A DNA stretch of 64,000 nucleotides, taken from assembly GCA_900142905.1 (NCBI GenBank), contig FSRV01000002.1, positions 2,294,001 through 2,358,000 on the forward strand, read 5' to 3'. Shown here in pieces: positions 45,230 to 54,155 of this stretch; the first letter of the stretch is position 1, and every line of letters starts with the position of its first letter. A program made the translations under genes and the position numbers. The DNA is from Burkholderia sp. GAS332 (GTDB lineage Bacteria > Pseudomonadota > Gammaproteobacteria > Burkholderiales > Burkholderiaceae). The notes beneath the pieces were generated by a model, which saw only the letters and a list, made by a program, of their open reading frames with translations, did no database searches and had not been told where the DNA came from.

Positions 45230-46369
45230 GTGACAGTCACCGCAGACCCAAAGCGGGTTATCGACCAGTGGGGTGAAATGCCCCCTGCCATTCCGCTCGA
45301 CGACTACGCAGGCGCACCGCTCGAACAGCGCAGCGCCGACTTCGAAGGCACGTTGTCCGGCAATGGCACCGCGGCGCGTGGCCTGAGCCTTTTCCTGCTC
45401 GACCTCTATGCGCTCGCCAACCGCACCGGCATCGGCGAGTTCGAGCACGGCTTTTTCCGCCTGCTCTCGCAGCATTTACCGTTCGACGCCGGCTGGACCG
45501 GCGTGACAACGCACACGGCCAACGGTCCGGTGATGCACAACAGCTTCGTCTATGGCTTGCCGGGCGAGTTCTTTACCGACTGGCAGCGCGTGCGCGACTG
45601 CGACCCGCTCGCACTCGGCTCGATGAACCGCTACGGCCGCGCGCTGGAAGTGTCGATCGTGGCGCCCGGCATCGATCCGCGCTTTCGCAACTGGGCCATC
45701 AAATACGGGCTCGCGCAATTGATGGTGGTGTCGGCGCTCGATCATCGCTTCGGGCTCGCGACCTTTCTCTCGGTGTATCGCCGCGCGCTCGACAAACCGT
45801 TCTCCGCGGCGGACGCGCAAACGCTGGAGGATGTGATTCCGCACTTAAGCGCGGCGCTGACAATCAACCGCTCGTTTCAATTGACGCGCGAGCGCGGCGA
45901 AGGCGTCTCAACGCCGGCACGGGCGATCTGCGACGGTTTCGGTGCCGTGCACCAGGCGGATAAAGCGTTCGAAACCATCCTGCGCAGCGAGTGGCCGACC
46001 TATCAGAACCAGCATCTGCCGGCGCCGCTGATCGCGCATCTGCATGCGGACACGGGCCAGCCGTATGTCGGCGAAACGGTGACGGTGAGTTGCTCGCCGG
46101 TGGTCGGCCTGTTTCAGCTGGAAGCGCGCCAGCGCTCGCCGCTCGACCGTTTGAGTCCGCGCGAACTGAGTGCGATCAAGCTGTACGGCGACGGCCTCTC
46201 ACACAAGGAAGTCGCGCAACGCATGGCGATTTCACCCACCACCGTGCGCCACTATCTGCGCTGCGCTTACAAGAAGCTCGGCATGCACGACAAAAGCCAG
46301 ATTCCGTGGCTGCTCGGGCTCAGGGACAACGCTGCTGCAAACGCCCCGGCGCCCGGCCAGGGCGATTGA
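45230..46369 (+). CDS. LuxR-type transcriptional regulator
   Basis: A 379-residue regulator with a C-terminal LuxR HTH (LSPRELSAIKLYGDGLSHKE, VAQRMAISPTTVRHYLRCAY, residues about 310-365) and a long N-terminal region of unknown ligand. The GTG at 45230 is chosen because GGAGGAG lies 6-12 bases upstream; the frame also runs from an ATG at 45113 but those 39 residues are not protein-like. Divergent from the porin gene, it may control the porin-MFS-amidohydrolase genes. It ends 9 bp before the hpaR stop (convergent). Confidence 0.86.
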   Translation: MTVTADPKRVIDQWGEMPPAIPLDDYAGAPLEQRSADFEGTLSGNGTAARGLSLFLLDLYALANRTGIGEFEHGFFRLLSQHLPFDAGWTGVTTHTANGPVMHNSFVYGLPGEFFTDWQRVRDCDPLALGSMNRYGRALEVSIVAPGIDPRFRNWAIKYGLAQLMVVSALDHRFGLATFLSVYRRALDKPFSAADAQTLEDVIPHLSAALTINRSFQLTRERGEGVSTPARAICDGFGAVHQADKAFETILRSEWPTYQNQHLPAPLIAHLHADTGQPYVGETVTVSCSPVVGLFQLEARQRSPLDRLSPRELSAIKLYGDGLSHKEVAQRMAISPTTVRHYLRCAYKKLGMHDKSQIPWLLGLRDNAAANAPAPGQGD

Positions 46370-46378
46370 ACGGCTGCT

Positions 46379-46831
46379 TCACTCGTCCTCTTCTTCGAGG
46401 CCGGCAAGCAGATCGTCGACCGCGTGATACACGCGCTCGACGATTTCCGGCCCGACCTTGCGCTCCAACTCGCGATAGTGCGCTTCGAGATCCTTCGAAA
46501 TCACCCGCACCAGATCCACACTCGTGTCAGTGAGCGACACCAGCACGCGGCGCTGGTCTTCCGCGAAACGCTCCTTGGTTATCAGCTCCATGCTTTCCAT
46601 GCGCGCGAGCACGCCGGCCATGCTCGGGCTCGAAATCGTGCAGATATCGGAAATGTGACGCGGCTCCATCGGACCGTGCTCATTGAGCGCGCGAATCACG
46701 CGCCATTGCTGTTCGGTCAGTCCGTGCGCGGTAATCAATGGGCGGAAGCGCTCCATCATTTTTTCTCTGGCGCGCAGCAACAACATCGGCAGGTTGCGGT
46801 GCAAAACTCGGGTAGAAGCGGAAGCGGACAT
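46379..46831 (-). CDS. hpaR: HpaR, MarR-family repressor of homoprotocatechuate genes
   Basis: A 150-residue MarR regulator with the winged helix EPRHISDICTISSPSMAGVL and MESMELITKERFAEDQRR; the start LPMLLLRAREKMMERFRPLI is typical of HpaR. HpaR represses the meta-cleavage operon and is released by 4-hydroxyphenylacetate or its 3-hydroxy analogue in E. coli. It is divergent from hpaG1 across 134 bp holding a 14-bp palindrome. The C-terminus is acidic (LLAGLEEEDE). Confidence 0.92.
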   Translation of the reverse strand: MSASASTRVLHRNLPMLLLRAREKMMERFRPLITAHGLTEQQWRVIRALNEHGPMEPRHISDICTISSPSMAGVLARMESMELITKERFAEDQRRVLVSLTDTSVDLVRVISKDLEAHYRELERKVGPEIVERVYHAVDDLLAGLEEEDE

Positions 46832-46896
46832 GGCAGAAGATAGTTAAAAGCAGCCGTCGAAGCTTAAGGGAAAACCCGCAATCAGCCGACAGGCTA

Positions 46897-46940
46897 TTGA
46901 CCGTGGATCATATCAAGCGCAATACTACTAACATGTTAGT
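46897..46940 (+). promoter_or_regulatory. hpaG1 promoter and HpaR-like operator
   Basis: TTGACC (46897-46902) and AATACT (46921-46926), 18 bp apart, form a plausible promoter. The perfect palindrome ACTAACATGTTAGT (46927-46940) follows directly and would cover the transcription start, as expected for a repressor site of HpaR. Confidence 0.6.
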
Positions 46941-46965
46941 GTTTTTCCCGGGAGACAGCTGATTT

Positions 46966-47739
46966 ATGTTTTCACTTGCCGATCACCTGCTGCATCTGGA
47001 AGGCGACGCGCTGCCTCGCGACGTGGATGCGCACACCGTCGCCGCGCTGCTCGCACGCGGCGTGGCCTGCCGCGCGCCGATTTCCGGTGCTGTCTACGGA
47101 ACGCTGCTGAACGACCGCGCCGCGCTGGAAGCATTGGGCGACGCCGTGCATGCCGCCCCGTATAAAGCACCGCCCAAAGCGCCCGTTCTGTATCTGAAGC
47201 CGCGCAATACATTCGCCGGTCATCGCGCCCGTGTTGTTGTGCCTGACAACGCATTGGGTGTGGAAGTCGGCGCTTCGCTGGGTATCGTGATTGGCCGCAC
47301 TGCAACACGCGTCAGTGCAGGGCAGGCGTTCGAGTACGTCGCCGGCTACACGCTGGTCGCCGATCTGAGCGTGCCGCACGCGAGCGTGTACCGGCCGTCG
47401 GTGCGGTTCCGGGCGCGCGACGGCTTTTGCGTGATCGGACCGGCAGTGGTTGCAGCGCGTCATGTTGCTGCGCCGGACGATCTGACGATCAAGGTTGCGC
47501 TTGCCGGACGTGAGGTCTTCACGGCGAGAACCGCCTCGTCGGTACGCAAGGTGGCGCAGTTGATTGCGGACGTCACCGACTTCATGACACTTAACGCGGG
47601 TGACGTCATTACGCTTGGCGTGCCTCATGGTTCGCCGGTTGCCCATATCGGCGACACGGCCACGCTATCGATTGGCGGATTGCCGCCCCTCGAGGTGTCG
47701 TTTGTCGGTGCAGAAGAACAAGATGGAGAACAGCAATGA
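46966..47739 (+). CDS. hpaG1: HpaG1, homoprotocatechuate decarboxylase/isomerase subunit
   Basis: A 257-residue fumarylacetoacetase-fold protein corresponding to the N-terminal half of HpaG/HpcE. With HpaG2 it decarboxylates 5-oxo-pent-3-ene-1,2,5-tricarboxylate and isomerises the product. LYLKPRNTFAGH and ALGVEVGASLGIVIG carry metal-site residues; LNAGDVITLGVPHG is the family end motif. The hpaG2 ATG overlaps its stop (ATGA at 47736). GGGAGA lies upstream. In E. coli the two halves are one fused protein; here they are separate. Confidence 0.92.
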   Translation: MFSLADHLLHLEGDALPRDVDAHTVAALLARGVACRAPISGAVYGTLLNDRAALEALGDAVHAAPYKAPPKAPVLYLKPRNTFAGHRARVVVPDNALGVEVGASLGIVIGRTATRVSAGQAFEYVAGYTLVADLSVPHASVYRPSVRFRARDGFCVIGPAVVAARHVAAPDDLTIKVALAGREVFTARTASSVRKVAQLIADVTDFMTLNAGDVITLGVPHGSPVAHIGDTATLSIGGLPPLEVSFVGAEEQDGEQQ

Positions 47740-48494
47740 TGCGCGGCCGTGTTGCGTATGCAGGGGCGATTCACGAAGCCTATCCGGACGCCAAGGGCGT
47801 ACGCCTCGCCGATGGGCGCGTGCGTCGTGAGGATGAAGTGGTGTGGCTCGCGCCGATCGAGGTCGGCACGATCTTCGCGCTCGGCTTGAACTACGCGGAG
47901 CATGCGAAGGAATTGCAGTTCAACAAGCAGGAAGAGCCTCTGGTCTTTCTCAAAGGCCCGGGCACGGTCATCGGTCACCGAGGCTTCACGCGCCGCCCCG
48001 CCGACGTCACCTTCATGCACTACGAGTGCGAGCTGGCTGTCGTGATCGGGCAAACCGCGCAGAACATCAAGCGCGACAACGCCATGCAGCATGTGTCCGG
48101 CTACATGATCGCCAACGACTACGCGATCCGCGACTACCTGGAAAACTATTACCGCCCCAACTTGCGCGTGAAGAACCGCGACGGCGGCACGGTGCTCGGC
48201 CCCTGGTTCGTCGATGCCGCCGATGTCGAAGACGTCACGCAACTCGAATTGCGCACGTTTGTGAACGGCACGCGGCAGCAACACGGCAACACGCGCGATC
48301 TCGTCACCGATATCCCCGCGTTGATCGAATACCTGAGCAGCTTTATGACGCTCGCACCTGGCGACGTGATTCTGACCGGTACGCCGGAAGGCATCGTCAA
48401 CGTCAATGCGGGCGACGAAGTGGTCTGTGAAATCGACGGCCTTGGCCGTCTCGTCAATACGATTGCATCGGACGCGGACTTCGGCCGCGCCTGA
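47736..48494 (+). CDS. hpaG2: HpaG2, 2-hydroxyhepta-2,4-diene-1,7-dioate isomerase subunit
   Basis: A 252-residue FAH-fold protein matching the C-terminal half of HpaG. IFALGLNYAEHAKEL starts the domain; YECELAVVIGQTA has the metal-binding Glu pattern, NDYAIRDYLENYYRPNLRVK the family insert, and LAPGDVILTGTPEGI the end motif. Overlap with hpaG1 implies translation coupling and equal amounts of both halves. Confidence 0.93.
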   Translation: MMRGRVAYAGAIHEAYPDAKGVRLADGRVRREDEVVWLAPIEVGTIFALGLNYAEHAKELQFNKQEEPLVFLKGPGTVIGHRGFTRRPADVTFMHYECELAVVIGQTAQNIKRDNAMQHVSGYMIANDYAIRDYLENYYRPNLRVKNRDGGTVLGPWFVDAADVEDVTQLELRTFVNGTRQQHGNTRDLVTDIPALIEYLSSFMTLAPGDVILTGTPEGIVNVNAGDEVVCEIDGLGRLVNTIASDADFGRA

Positions 48495-48524
48495 TCGACA
48501 AGGTAATAGAGAAAGGACAAGGCA

Positions 48525-49982
48525 ATGCGAATCGACCATCTGATCAACGGCAAATCGAGCGCCGCGAAAGACTACTTCGAGACCGTCAATCCGGCGACCC
48601 AGGACGTGCTCGCGGAAGTCGCCCGCGGCGGTGCGGAAGAAGTCGACGCCGCCGTGCGCGCGGCCAAAGAAGCGTTTCCGGCATGGGCCGGCAAACCCGC
48701 TGCGGAACGTGCAAAAATCATTCGCAAGCTCGGCGAGTTGATCGCGAAGAATGTACCGGACATCTCCGAGACCGAGACGAAGGACACCGGCCAGACGATC
48801 TCGCAGACGCGCAAGCAGCTCGTGCCGCGCGCCGCCGACAACTTCACCTATTTCGCGGAGATGTGCACGCGCGTCGATGGTCATACGTATCCCACCGATA
48901 CGCATCTGAACTACACGCTGTTTCATCCGGTCGGCGTCTGCGCGCTGATCTCGCCGTGGAACGTGCCGTTCATGACGGCAACATGGAAAGTCGCACCCTG
49001 TCTCGCGTTCGGCAATACCGCCGTGCTGAAGATGAGCGAACTGTCGCCGCTGACCGCCTCGATGCTCGGCAATCTCGCCCTCGAAGCCGGGATTCCCGCG
49101 GGCGTGCTGAACGTCGTGCACGGCTTCGGCAAGGACACCGGCGAACCGCTGGTGGCACACCCGGACGTGCATGCGGTGTCGTTCACCGGCTCGACGGCAA
49201 CCGGCAACCGCATCGTGCAAACGGCCGGTCTGAAAAAGTTTTCGATGGAACTCGGCGGCAAGTCGCCCTTCGTAATTTTCGACGACGCCGATTTCGAGCG
49301 CGCGCTCGATGCCGCCGTGTTCATGATCTTCTCGAACAACGGCGAGCGCTGCACGGCGGGGTCGCGCATTCTGGTGCAACGCTCGATTTACGCGCGCTTT
49401 GCCGAGCGTTTCGTCGAGCGCGCGAAACGCTTGACGGTGGGCGATCCGCTGGCTGACAGCACGATCGTTGGCCCGATGATCAGCCAGGGGCACCTGGCCA
49501 AAGTGCGCAGCTACATCGAGTTGGGTCCGAAAGAAGGCGCGACGCTCGCGTGCGGCGGACTCGATGCCCCCGACTTGCCCGACGCCATGCGCAAAGGCAA
49601 CTTTGTTCAGCCGACGGTGTTCGTCGACGTCGACAACCGCATGCGGATCGCGCAGGAAGAGATCTTCGGCCCGGTCGCCTGCCTGATTCCGTTCGACGAC
49701 GAAGCCGACGCGATCAAACTCGCCAACGACATCTCCTACGGTTTGTCGAGCTACATCTGGACCGAGAGCACCGGCCGCGCGTTGCGCGTCGCCGCAGCCG
49801 TCCAGGCGGGCATGTGCTTCGTCAACAGCCAGAACGTGCGCGATCTGCGCCAACCGTTCGGCGGCACGAAAGCATCGGGTGTGGGCCGCGAAGGCGGCAC
49901 GTGGAGCTACGAGGTGTTCCTCGAGCCCAAGAACGTGTGCGTATCGCTCGGCTCGCATCACATTCCGCGCTGGGGCGTCTGA
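48525..49982 (+). CDS. hpaE: HpaE, 5-carboxymethyl-2-hydroxymuconate semialdehyde dehydrogenase
   Basis: A 485-residue NAD+-dependent aldehyde dehydrogenase that oxidises the ring-cleavage semialdehyde of homoprotocatechuate. GVCALISPWNVPFMTATWK, FTGSTATGNRIV, MELGGKSPFVIFDDAD and NNGERCTAGSR (nucleophile Cys276) are all intact. AAGGACAAGG lies upstream of the ATG. It stands between hpaG2 and hpaD in the usual hpa order. Confidence 0.95.
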   Translation: MRIDHLINGKSSAAKDYFETVNPATQDVLAEVARGGAEEVDAAVRAAKEAFPAWAGKPAAERAKIIRKLGELIAKNVPDISETETKDTGQTISQTRKQLVPRAADNFTYFAEMCTRVDGHTYPTDTHLNYTLFHPVGVCALISPWNVPFMTATWKVAPCLAFGNTAVLKMSELSPLTASMLGNLALEAGIPAGVLNVVHGFGKDTGEPLVAHPDVHAVSFTGSTATGNRIVQTAGLKKFSMELGGKSPFVIFDDADFERALDAAVFMIFSNNGERCTAGSRILVQRSIYARFAERFVERAKRLTVGDPLADSTIVGPMISQGHLAKVRSYIELGPKEGATLACGGLDAPDLPDAMRKGNFVQPTVFVDVDNRMRIAQEEIFGPVACLIPFDDEADAIKLANDISYGLSSYIWTESTGRALRVAAAVQAGMCFVNSQNVRDLRQPFGGTKASGVGREGGTWSYEVFLEPKNVCVSLGSHHIPRWGV

Positions 49983-50043
49983 CGTGCCGGTCATTTGCGC
50001 GCGAGTGCATCACGCCTCGCGCCACACAGAATAGGAGACCGCA

Positions 50044-50907
50044 ATGGGCAAACTCGCGTTGGCAGCAAAAGTCACTCACGTCCCGTCGTTGTATCTGTCC
50101 GAACTCGACGGTGCGCACAAGGGCTGCCGTCAGCCCGCAATCGACGGCCATCATGAAATCGGCCGCCGTTGCCGGGAATTGGGTGTGGACACGATCGTCG
50201 TATTCGACGTGCATTGGCTGGTGAACAGCGAATACCACATCAATTGCGCACCGAAGTTCGAAGGTGTCTATACGAGCAACGAACTGCCGCACTTCATCAA
50301 GAACATGCCGTACGCGTATCCCGGCAATGTCGGGCTCGGCGATCTGATCGCGGAAGTCGCCAACGAGATGGGCGTCAAGAGCCGCGCGCACAGCGAGACC
50401 ACGCTCGAACTCGAATACGGCACGCTGGTGCCCATGCGCTATATGAATAGCGATCAGCACTTCAAGACCGTTTCGGTAGCCGGCTGGTGCATGTGGCACG
50501 ACCTCGAAACCAGCGCGCGTTTCGGCCTCGCGGTACGCAAGGCCATCGAGGAACGTTACGACGGCACCGTGGCGATTCTGGCGAGCGGGTCATTGAGCCA
50601 CCACTTCGCCGACAACGGCACCGCCGAGCAGTTCATGCACAAGGTGTGGAGCCCGTTTCTCGAACAGATGGACCGCAGGGTGGTCGAGTTGTGGGAAGCA
50701 GGCGACTGGAAAACCTTCTGCGAGATGCTGCCGCTCTATAACGAGAAATGCTGGGGCGAAGGCGGCATGCACGACACTGCGATGCTGCTCGGCGCACTCG
50801 GTTGGGATCGTTACGACGGCAAGGTTGAAGTCGTCACGCCGTATTTCGGCAGTTCGGGCACCGGTCAGATCAATGCGATCTTCCCGGTGACGCCCCTGCC
50901 CGCTTAA
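50044..50907 (+). CDS. hpaD: HpaD, 3,4-dihydroxyphenylacetate 2,3-dioxygenase
   Basis: A 287-residue LigB-type (class III) extradiol dioxygenase that opens the ring of homoprotocatechuate with ferrous iron. Metal-site histidines are in KVTHVPSLYL (His12) and VVFDVHWLVNS; SGSLSHHF holds a further active-site His. GGAGA precedes the ATG. Next to hpaE and hpaF, its length and order are normal for the pathway. Confidence 0.95.
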   Translation: MGKLALAAKVTHVPSLYLSELDGAHKGCRQPAIDGHHEIGRRCRELGVDTIVVFDVHWLVNSEYHINCAPKFEGVYTSNELPHFIKNMPYAYPGNVGLGDLIAEVANEMGVKSRAHSETTLELEYGTLVPMRYMNSDQHFKTVSVAGWCMWHDLETSARFGLAVRKAIEERYDGTVAILASGSLSHHFADNGTAEQFMHKVWSPFLEQMDRRVVELWEAGDWKTFCEMLPLYNEKCWGEGGMHDTAMLLGALGWDRYDGKVEVVTPYFGSSGTGQINAIFPVTPLPA

Positions 50908-50928
50908 GTCCTGTGAAAGGAGCTTGCC

Positions 50929-51327
50929 GTGCCACATTTGACCCTCGAATACAGCGCTAATCTTGCTGATGAAGCAAGCATTGGGCAGCTTTGCACATCG
51001 CTCGTGGCTTGCCTCGACGCGCAGCGCGAGAACGACCAACGCGTTTTTCCGCTCGGCGGCATCCGCGTGCGCGCCTTGCGTTGCGAGCAGTACTGCATTG
51101 CTGACGGACGACCCGACGCCGCCTTCCTGCATGCGAACTTGAAGATCGCCGCGGGCCGCTCGGACGCCGCAAAAAAGGCGACCGGAGACGCGCTGTTTGA
51201 TGCGATCAAACAGCACTTCGCGGCTGAGTTTGAGAAACACGGCTTGGCGTTGTCGCTGGAGATCAATGAATTCAGCGAAGCCGGCACGTGGAAACACAAC
51301 AATTTGCACGCACGGCTTAAGGCCTGA
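50929..51327 (+). CDS. hpaF: HpaF, 5-carboxymethyl-2-hydroxymuconate delta-isomerase
   Basis: A 132-residue CHMI-type tautomerase. The protein starts PHLTLEYSANL, so removal of Met leaves the catalytic Pro1. It converts carboxymethyl-hydroxymuconate to 5-oxo-pent-3-ene-1,2,5-tricarboxylate. The GTG at 50929 follows AAAGGAG. A 13-bp repeat array lies between it and hpaH. Confidence 0.93.
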   Translation: MPHLTLEYSANLADEASIGQLCTSLVACLDAQRENDQRVFPLGGIRVRALRCEQYCIADGRPDAAFLHANLKIAAGRSDAAKKATGDALFDAIKQHFAAEFEKHGLALSLEINEFSEAGTWKHNNLHARLKA

Positions 51328-51342
51328 GACCTAGGCTTAGCA

Positions 51343-51505
51343 TGCGCCTGAAACCTGGGCCTGAGACTTGAGCCCGAGACTTGAACCTGAGACTTGAACC
51401 TGGGGCTTGAGCCTGAGACTTGAGCCTGAGACTTGAGCCTGAGACTTGAACCTGAGACTTGTGCCCGAGACTTGAGTCTTGGACTTGGACCTGGGACCCG
51501 GGCTT
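51343..51505. repeat. 13-bp tandem repeat between hpaF and hpaH
   Basis: About twelve imperfect units of the type GAGCCTGAGACTT, period 13, fill 51343-51505 between two genes of one operon. The period is not a multiple of three and the frames contain stops, so it is not coding. It lengthens the intercistronic gap to 241 bp. Confidence 0.9.
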
Positions 51506-51568
51506 GACGCTCCGTCCTACTATCCGACCTGGTAGCTGGGCGCGGCAGCCGTTTATAGAGAATCCATC

Positions 51569-52372
51569 ATGCTAGACGAACAGACAATCCGCAATCTTGC
51601 GGCGGAACTCGACAACGCCGAGAAAACGCGCACCCAGTTGCGCCACTTCTCGGCCAGGTATCCCGGGATGACGGTAGAAGACGGGTACGCGATTCAGCGC
51701 GAGTGGGTGAAGCTCAAACTGGCCGAAGGCCATGTAATCAAGGGCCGCAAGATCGGCCTGACCTCACGCGCGATGCAGCGTTCGTCCCAGATCGACGAAC
51801 CTGACTACGCGCCGCTGCTCGACAGCATGTTCATCGAAAGCGGGCAGGACATCCGCGCCGACCGCTTCATTGCGCCGCGCGTGGAAGTCGAACTGGCCTT
51901 CGTATTGAGCAAACCCTTGAAGGGCCCTGGCGTCACGCTATTCGACGTTCTGGATGCCACCGCTTACGTGACACCTGCGGTGGAGATTATCGACGCGCGC
52001 ATTGAACAATTCGACCGCGAGACGAAGGCGCCGCGCAAGGTGTACGACACCATCTCGGACTTCGCGGCCAATGCCGGGATTGTATTGGGTGGCCGTCCGG
52101 TGCGTCCGATGGACGTCGACCTTCGTTGGGTTGGCGCATTGCTTTACAAGAACGGCGCCGTGGAAGAAAGCGGACTCGCTGCCGCGGTGCTGAATCACCC
52201 TGCCACGGGCGTTGCATGGCTCGCGAACAAGATCGCCCCGTACGATGAAGGACTGAACGCGAACGACGTGATTCTGAGCGGCTCGTTCACGAGTCCGATC
52301 CCGGCGCGCGCGGGCGACACGTTCCACGTCGACTATGGCCCGCTCGGCGGCATTGGTTTGAATTTCATTTGA
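51569..52372 (+). CDS. hpaH: HpaH, 2-oxohept-4-ene-1,7-dioate hydratase
   Basis: A 267-residue FAH-related hydratase that adds water to 2-oxohept-4-ene-1,7-dioate. [20 protein letters not shown] and the metal-site segment [18 protein letters not shown] match the family, as does [18 protein letters not shown] at the end. The ribosome site (AGAGAA) is weak. It is followed by hpaI after 9 bp. Confidence 0.93.
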   Translation: MLDEQTIRNLAAELDNAEKTRTQLRHFSARYPGMTVEDGYAIQREWVKLKLAEGHVIKGRKIGLTSRAMQRSSQIDEPDYAPLLDSMFIESGQDIRADRFIAPRVEVELAFVLSKPLKGPGVTLFDVLDATAYVTPAVEIIDARIEQFDRETKAPRKVYDTISDFAANAGIVLGGRPVRPMDVDLRWVGALLYKNGAVEESGLAAAVLNHPATGVAWLANKIAPYDEGLNANDVILSGSFTSPIPARAGDTFHVDYGPLGGIGLNFI

Positions 52373-52381
52373 GTTGCCGAC

Positions 52382-53185
52382 ATGTCCTTACCGCAAAACA
52401 CATTCAAGCGCGCGCTGACTGAGGGTAAGCCGCAATTCGGCTTATGGGCGGCGCTTGCCGATGCCTACGTGACCGAATTGCTGGCCACGGCCGGATTCGA
52501 TTGGCTGTTGATTGACAACGAGCACGCACCGAACGATGTACGCAGCACGCTGGCGCAATTACAGGCTGTGGCGGCGTACGCCTCGCATCCGGTGGTGCGT
52601 CCGGTGCGCAGCGATAGTGCGTTGATCAAGCAGTTGCTCGATATCGGCGTGCAGACCTTGTTGTTGCCGATGATCGACACTGCGGAGCAGGCTGCGGATG
52701 CGGTCGCGGCGACGCGCTATCCACCGCAGGGTATTCGTGGCGTGGGGAGTGCGTTGGCGCGGGCATCGCGTTGGAATCGGATACCGGACTACTTGCTGAC
52801 GGCGTCTGATGAGTTGTGTGTGGTGGTGCAGGTAGAGACCGTGCTGGGGATGGAGAATCTTTCGGCGATTGCGGCGGTGGATGGCATTGACGGTGTGTTT
52901 TTTGGTCCTTCGGACCTGAGTGCATCGATGGGGTTGCTGGGCAAGCCTGGTGATGCGAGTGTGCGTGAGGCGATATGCAAGGGTATTGGGAAGGTGCGGG
53001 ACGCCGGCAAAGCGGCGGGCGTGCTGGCGCCGGACCCGGGGATTGCCGCGGAGTATGTCGCGGCGGGCGCGACGTTTGTTGCGGTGGGGACGGATACGGG
53101 GTTGTTGAGTCGCGCGGCGGCGGATCTGGCTGCCTCGTATAAGAAGACTGCCGGTGCGGCGACGCCCGTGAAGGGCGGGTATTGA
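52382..53185 (+). CDS. hpaI: HpaI, 4-hydroxy-2-oxoheptane-1,7-dioate aldolase
   Basis: A 267-residue class II pyruvate aldolase that splits 4-hydroxy-2-oxoheptanedioate to pyruvate and succinic semialdehyde. [11 protein letters not shown] has the catalytic His, [12 protein letters not shown] the metal Glu, and [12 protein letters not shown] the metal Asp. It ends the hpa operon; the 3' half shows more G/T-rich codon choice than its neighbours. No succinic semialdehyde dehydrogenase follows. Confidence 0.94.
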   Translation: MSLPQNTFKRALTEGKPQFGLWAALADAYVTELLATAGFDWLLIDNEHAPNDVRSTLAQLQAVAAYASHPVVRPVRSDSALIKQLLDIGVQTLLLPMIDTAEQAADAVAATRYPPQGIRGVGSALARASRWNRIPDYLLTASDELCVVVQVETVLGMENLSAIAAVDGIDGVFFGPSDLSASMGLLGKPGDASVREAICKGIGKVRDAGKAAGVLAPDPGIAAEYVAAGATFVAVGTDTGLLSRAAADLAASYKKTAGAATPVKGGY

Positions 53186-54155
53186 GGGGTGCCTGCTAGG
53201 CATCAGCGGGCGCCGTGCGGCGGGCTTGTTTTTGCGTTCGTGGCGCTTGTTCGTCTGTACGCCTGCGGCGTTGGCCTTTCCTTGATTCGGTTGCCTGCGC
53301 GGCGCTTGTTCGTCTGGTTGCCTGCGGCGTTGGCCTTTCCTTGATTCGGTTGCCTGCGCGGCGCTTGTTCGTCTGGTTGCCTGCGGCGTTGGCCTTTCCT
53401 TGAATTGATATTGGTCTATTAGCGTTGCCCCTGTGCGGGGCGGCACCTACTTTTCTTTGCCTGCTGCAAAGAAAAGTAGGCAAAAGAAAGCAGCTCGAAC
53501 CCCCTGCTAAGCGGGTTCCTCGCACAGCCACGGTAGTGGTGCATCTGGAATCTGTGCTCTCGCACATTCCGCGTCAGTGACAAGGCAGTCATACTTCCGG
53601 CGGCGCTGCGCGCGCCGAAGCGCATTTCTTAAACCCGTGCGCTGCGTTTGGCGCTCGCGTTTTTGCTCGGAACACTAGCTCGTCATTGCGCAGCCGCCGC
53701 CAGACATTGCATTCGAAGTGGGGTTTCGCTCGCAAGAGTACAGACGCCTCGCCGAGGCGAAGCCGATGGCCCCCCGCCGCGCGCAATCGAAGCCTCACGG
53801 TTTCCCTGGCAGACCCATCCGCGACGCACGCAGTGCGGAGTGGGAGCTGATGAGCCCTTTGTCACTAACGCGGAGTGTGCGAGGGCACGGATTCCAGATG
53901 CACCACTACCGTGGCTGTGCGGGGGACCCGCTTAGCAGGGGCTTCTAGCCGCTTTCTTTGCTTATCTTTCTTTGCGGCGGCAAAGAAAGTAAGTGCCGCC
54001 CCGCACAGGGGCAACGCTAATAGACCACTAAGAAATCAAGGAAAGGCCAAAGCCGTAGGCATACAGACAAGCGCCCCGCCGGCAACCAGATCAAGGAAAG
54101 GCCACCACCGCAGGCGTACAGAAACAAGCGCCGAGCAGGCAAAAAAACCCCAACC
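53186..54155. repeat. Foldback repeat element with 59-bp direct repeats
   Basis: No gene is supported in these 970 bases. Three 59-bp units run from about 53241 to 53402 (each with GGCGCTTGTTCGTCTG and GGCCTTTCCTTGATTCGG), and two inverted copies from about 54032 to 54130. Inside, 53412-53585 and 53852-54030 are long inverted copies, sharing for example GCGTTGCCCCTGTGCGGGG and its complement. Each arm holds its own hairpin: CCTACTTTTCTTTGC (53446-53460) with GCAAAGAAAAGTAGG (53466-53480), and CTTTCTTTGC with GCAAAGAAAG near 53966-53989. Confidence 0.9.

Noticed and set aside
47625..49994. Minus-strand open frame of nearly 790 codons
   Set aside because: Antisense to hpaG2 and hpaE, whose catalytic motifs are intact; a high-GC shadow frame.
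51343..53402. Tandem arrays as CRISPR
   Set aside because: Units are contiguous, without spacers, and no cas genes are present.
52559..53446. Minus-strand frame of about 295 codons over hpaI and the 59-bp repeats
   Set aside because: Arg/Thr/His-rich shadow of hpaI joined to repeat translation.
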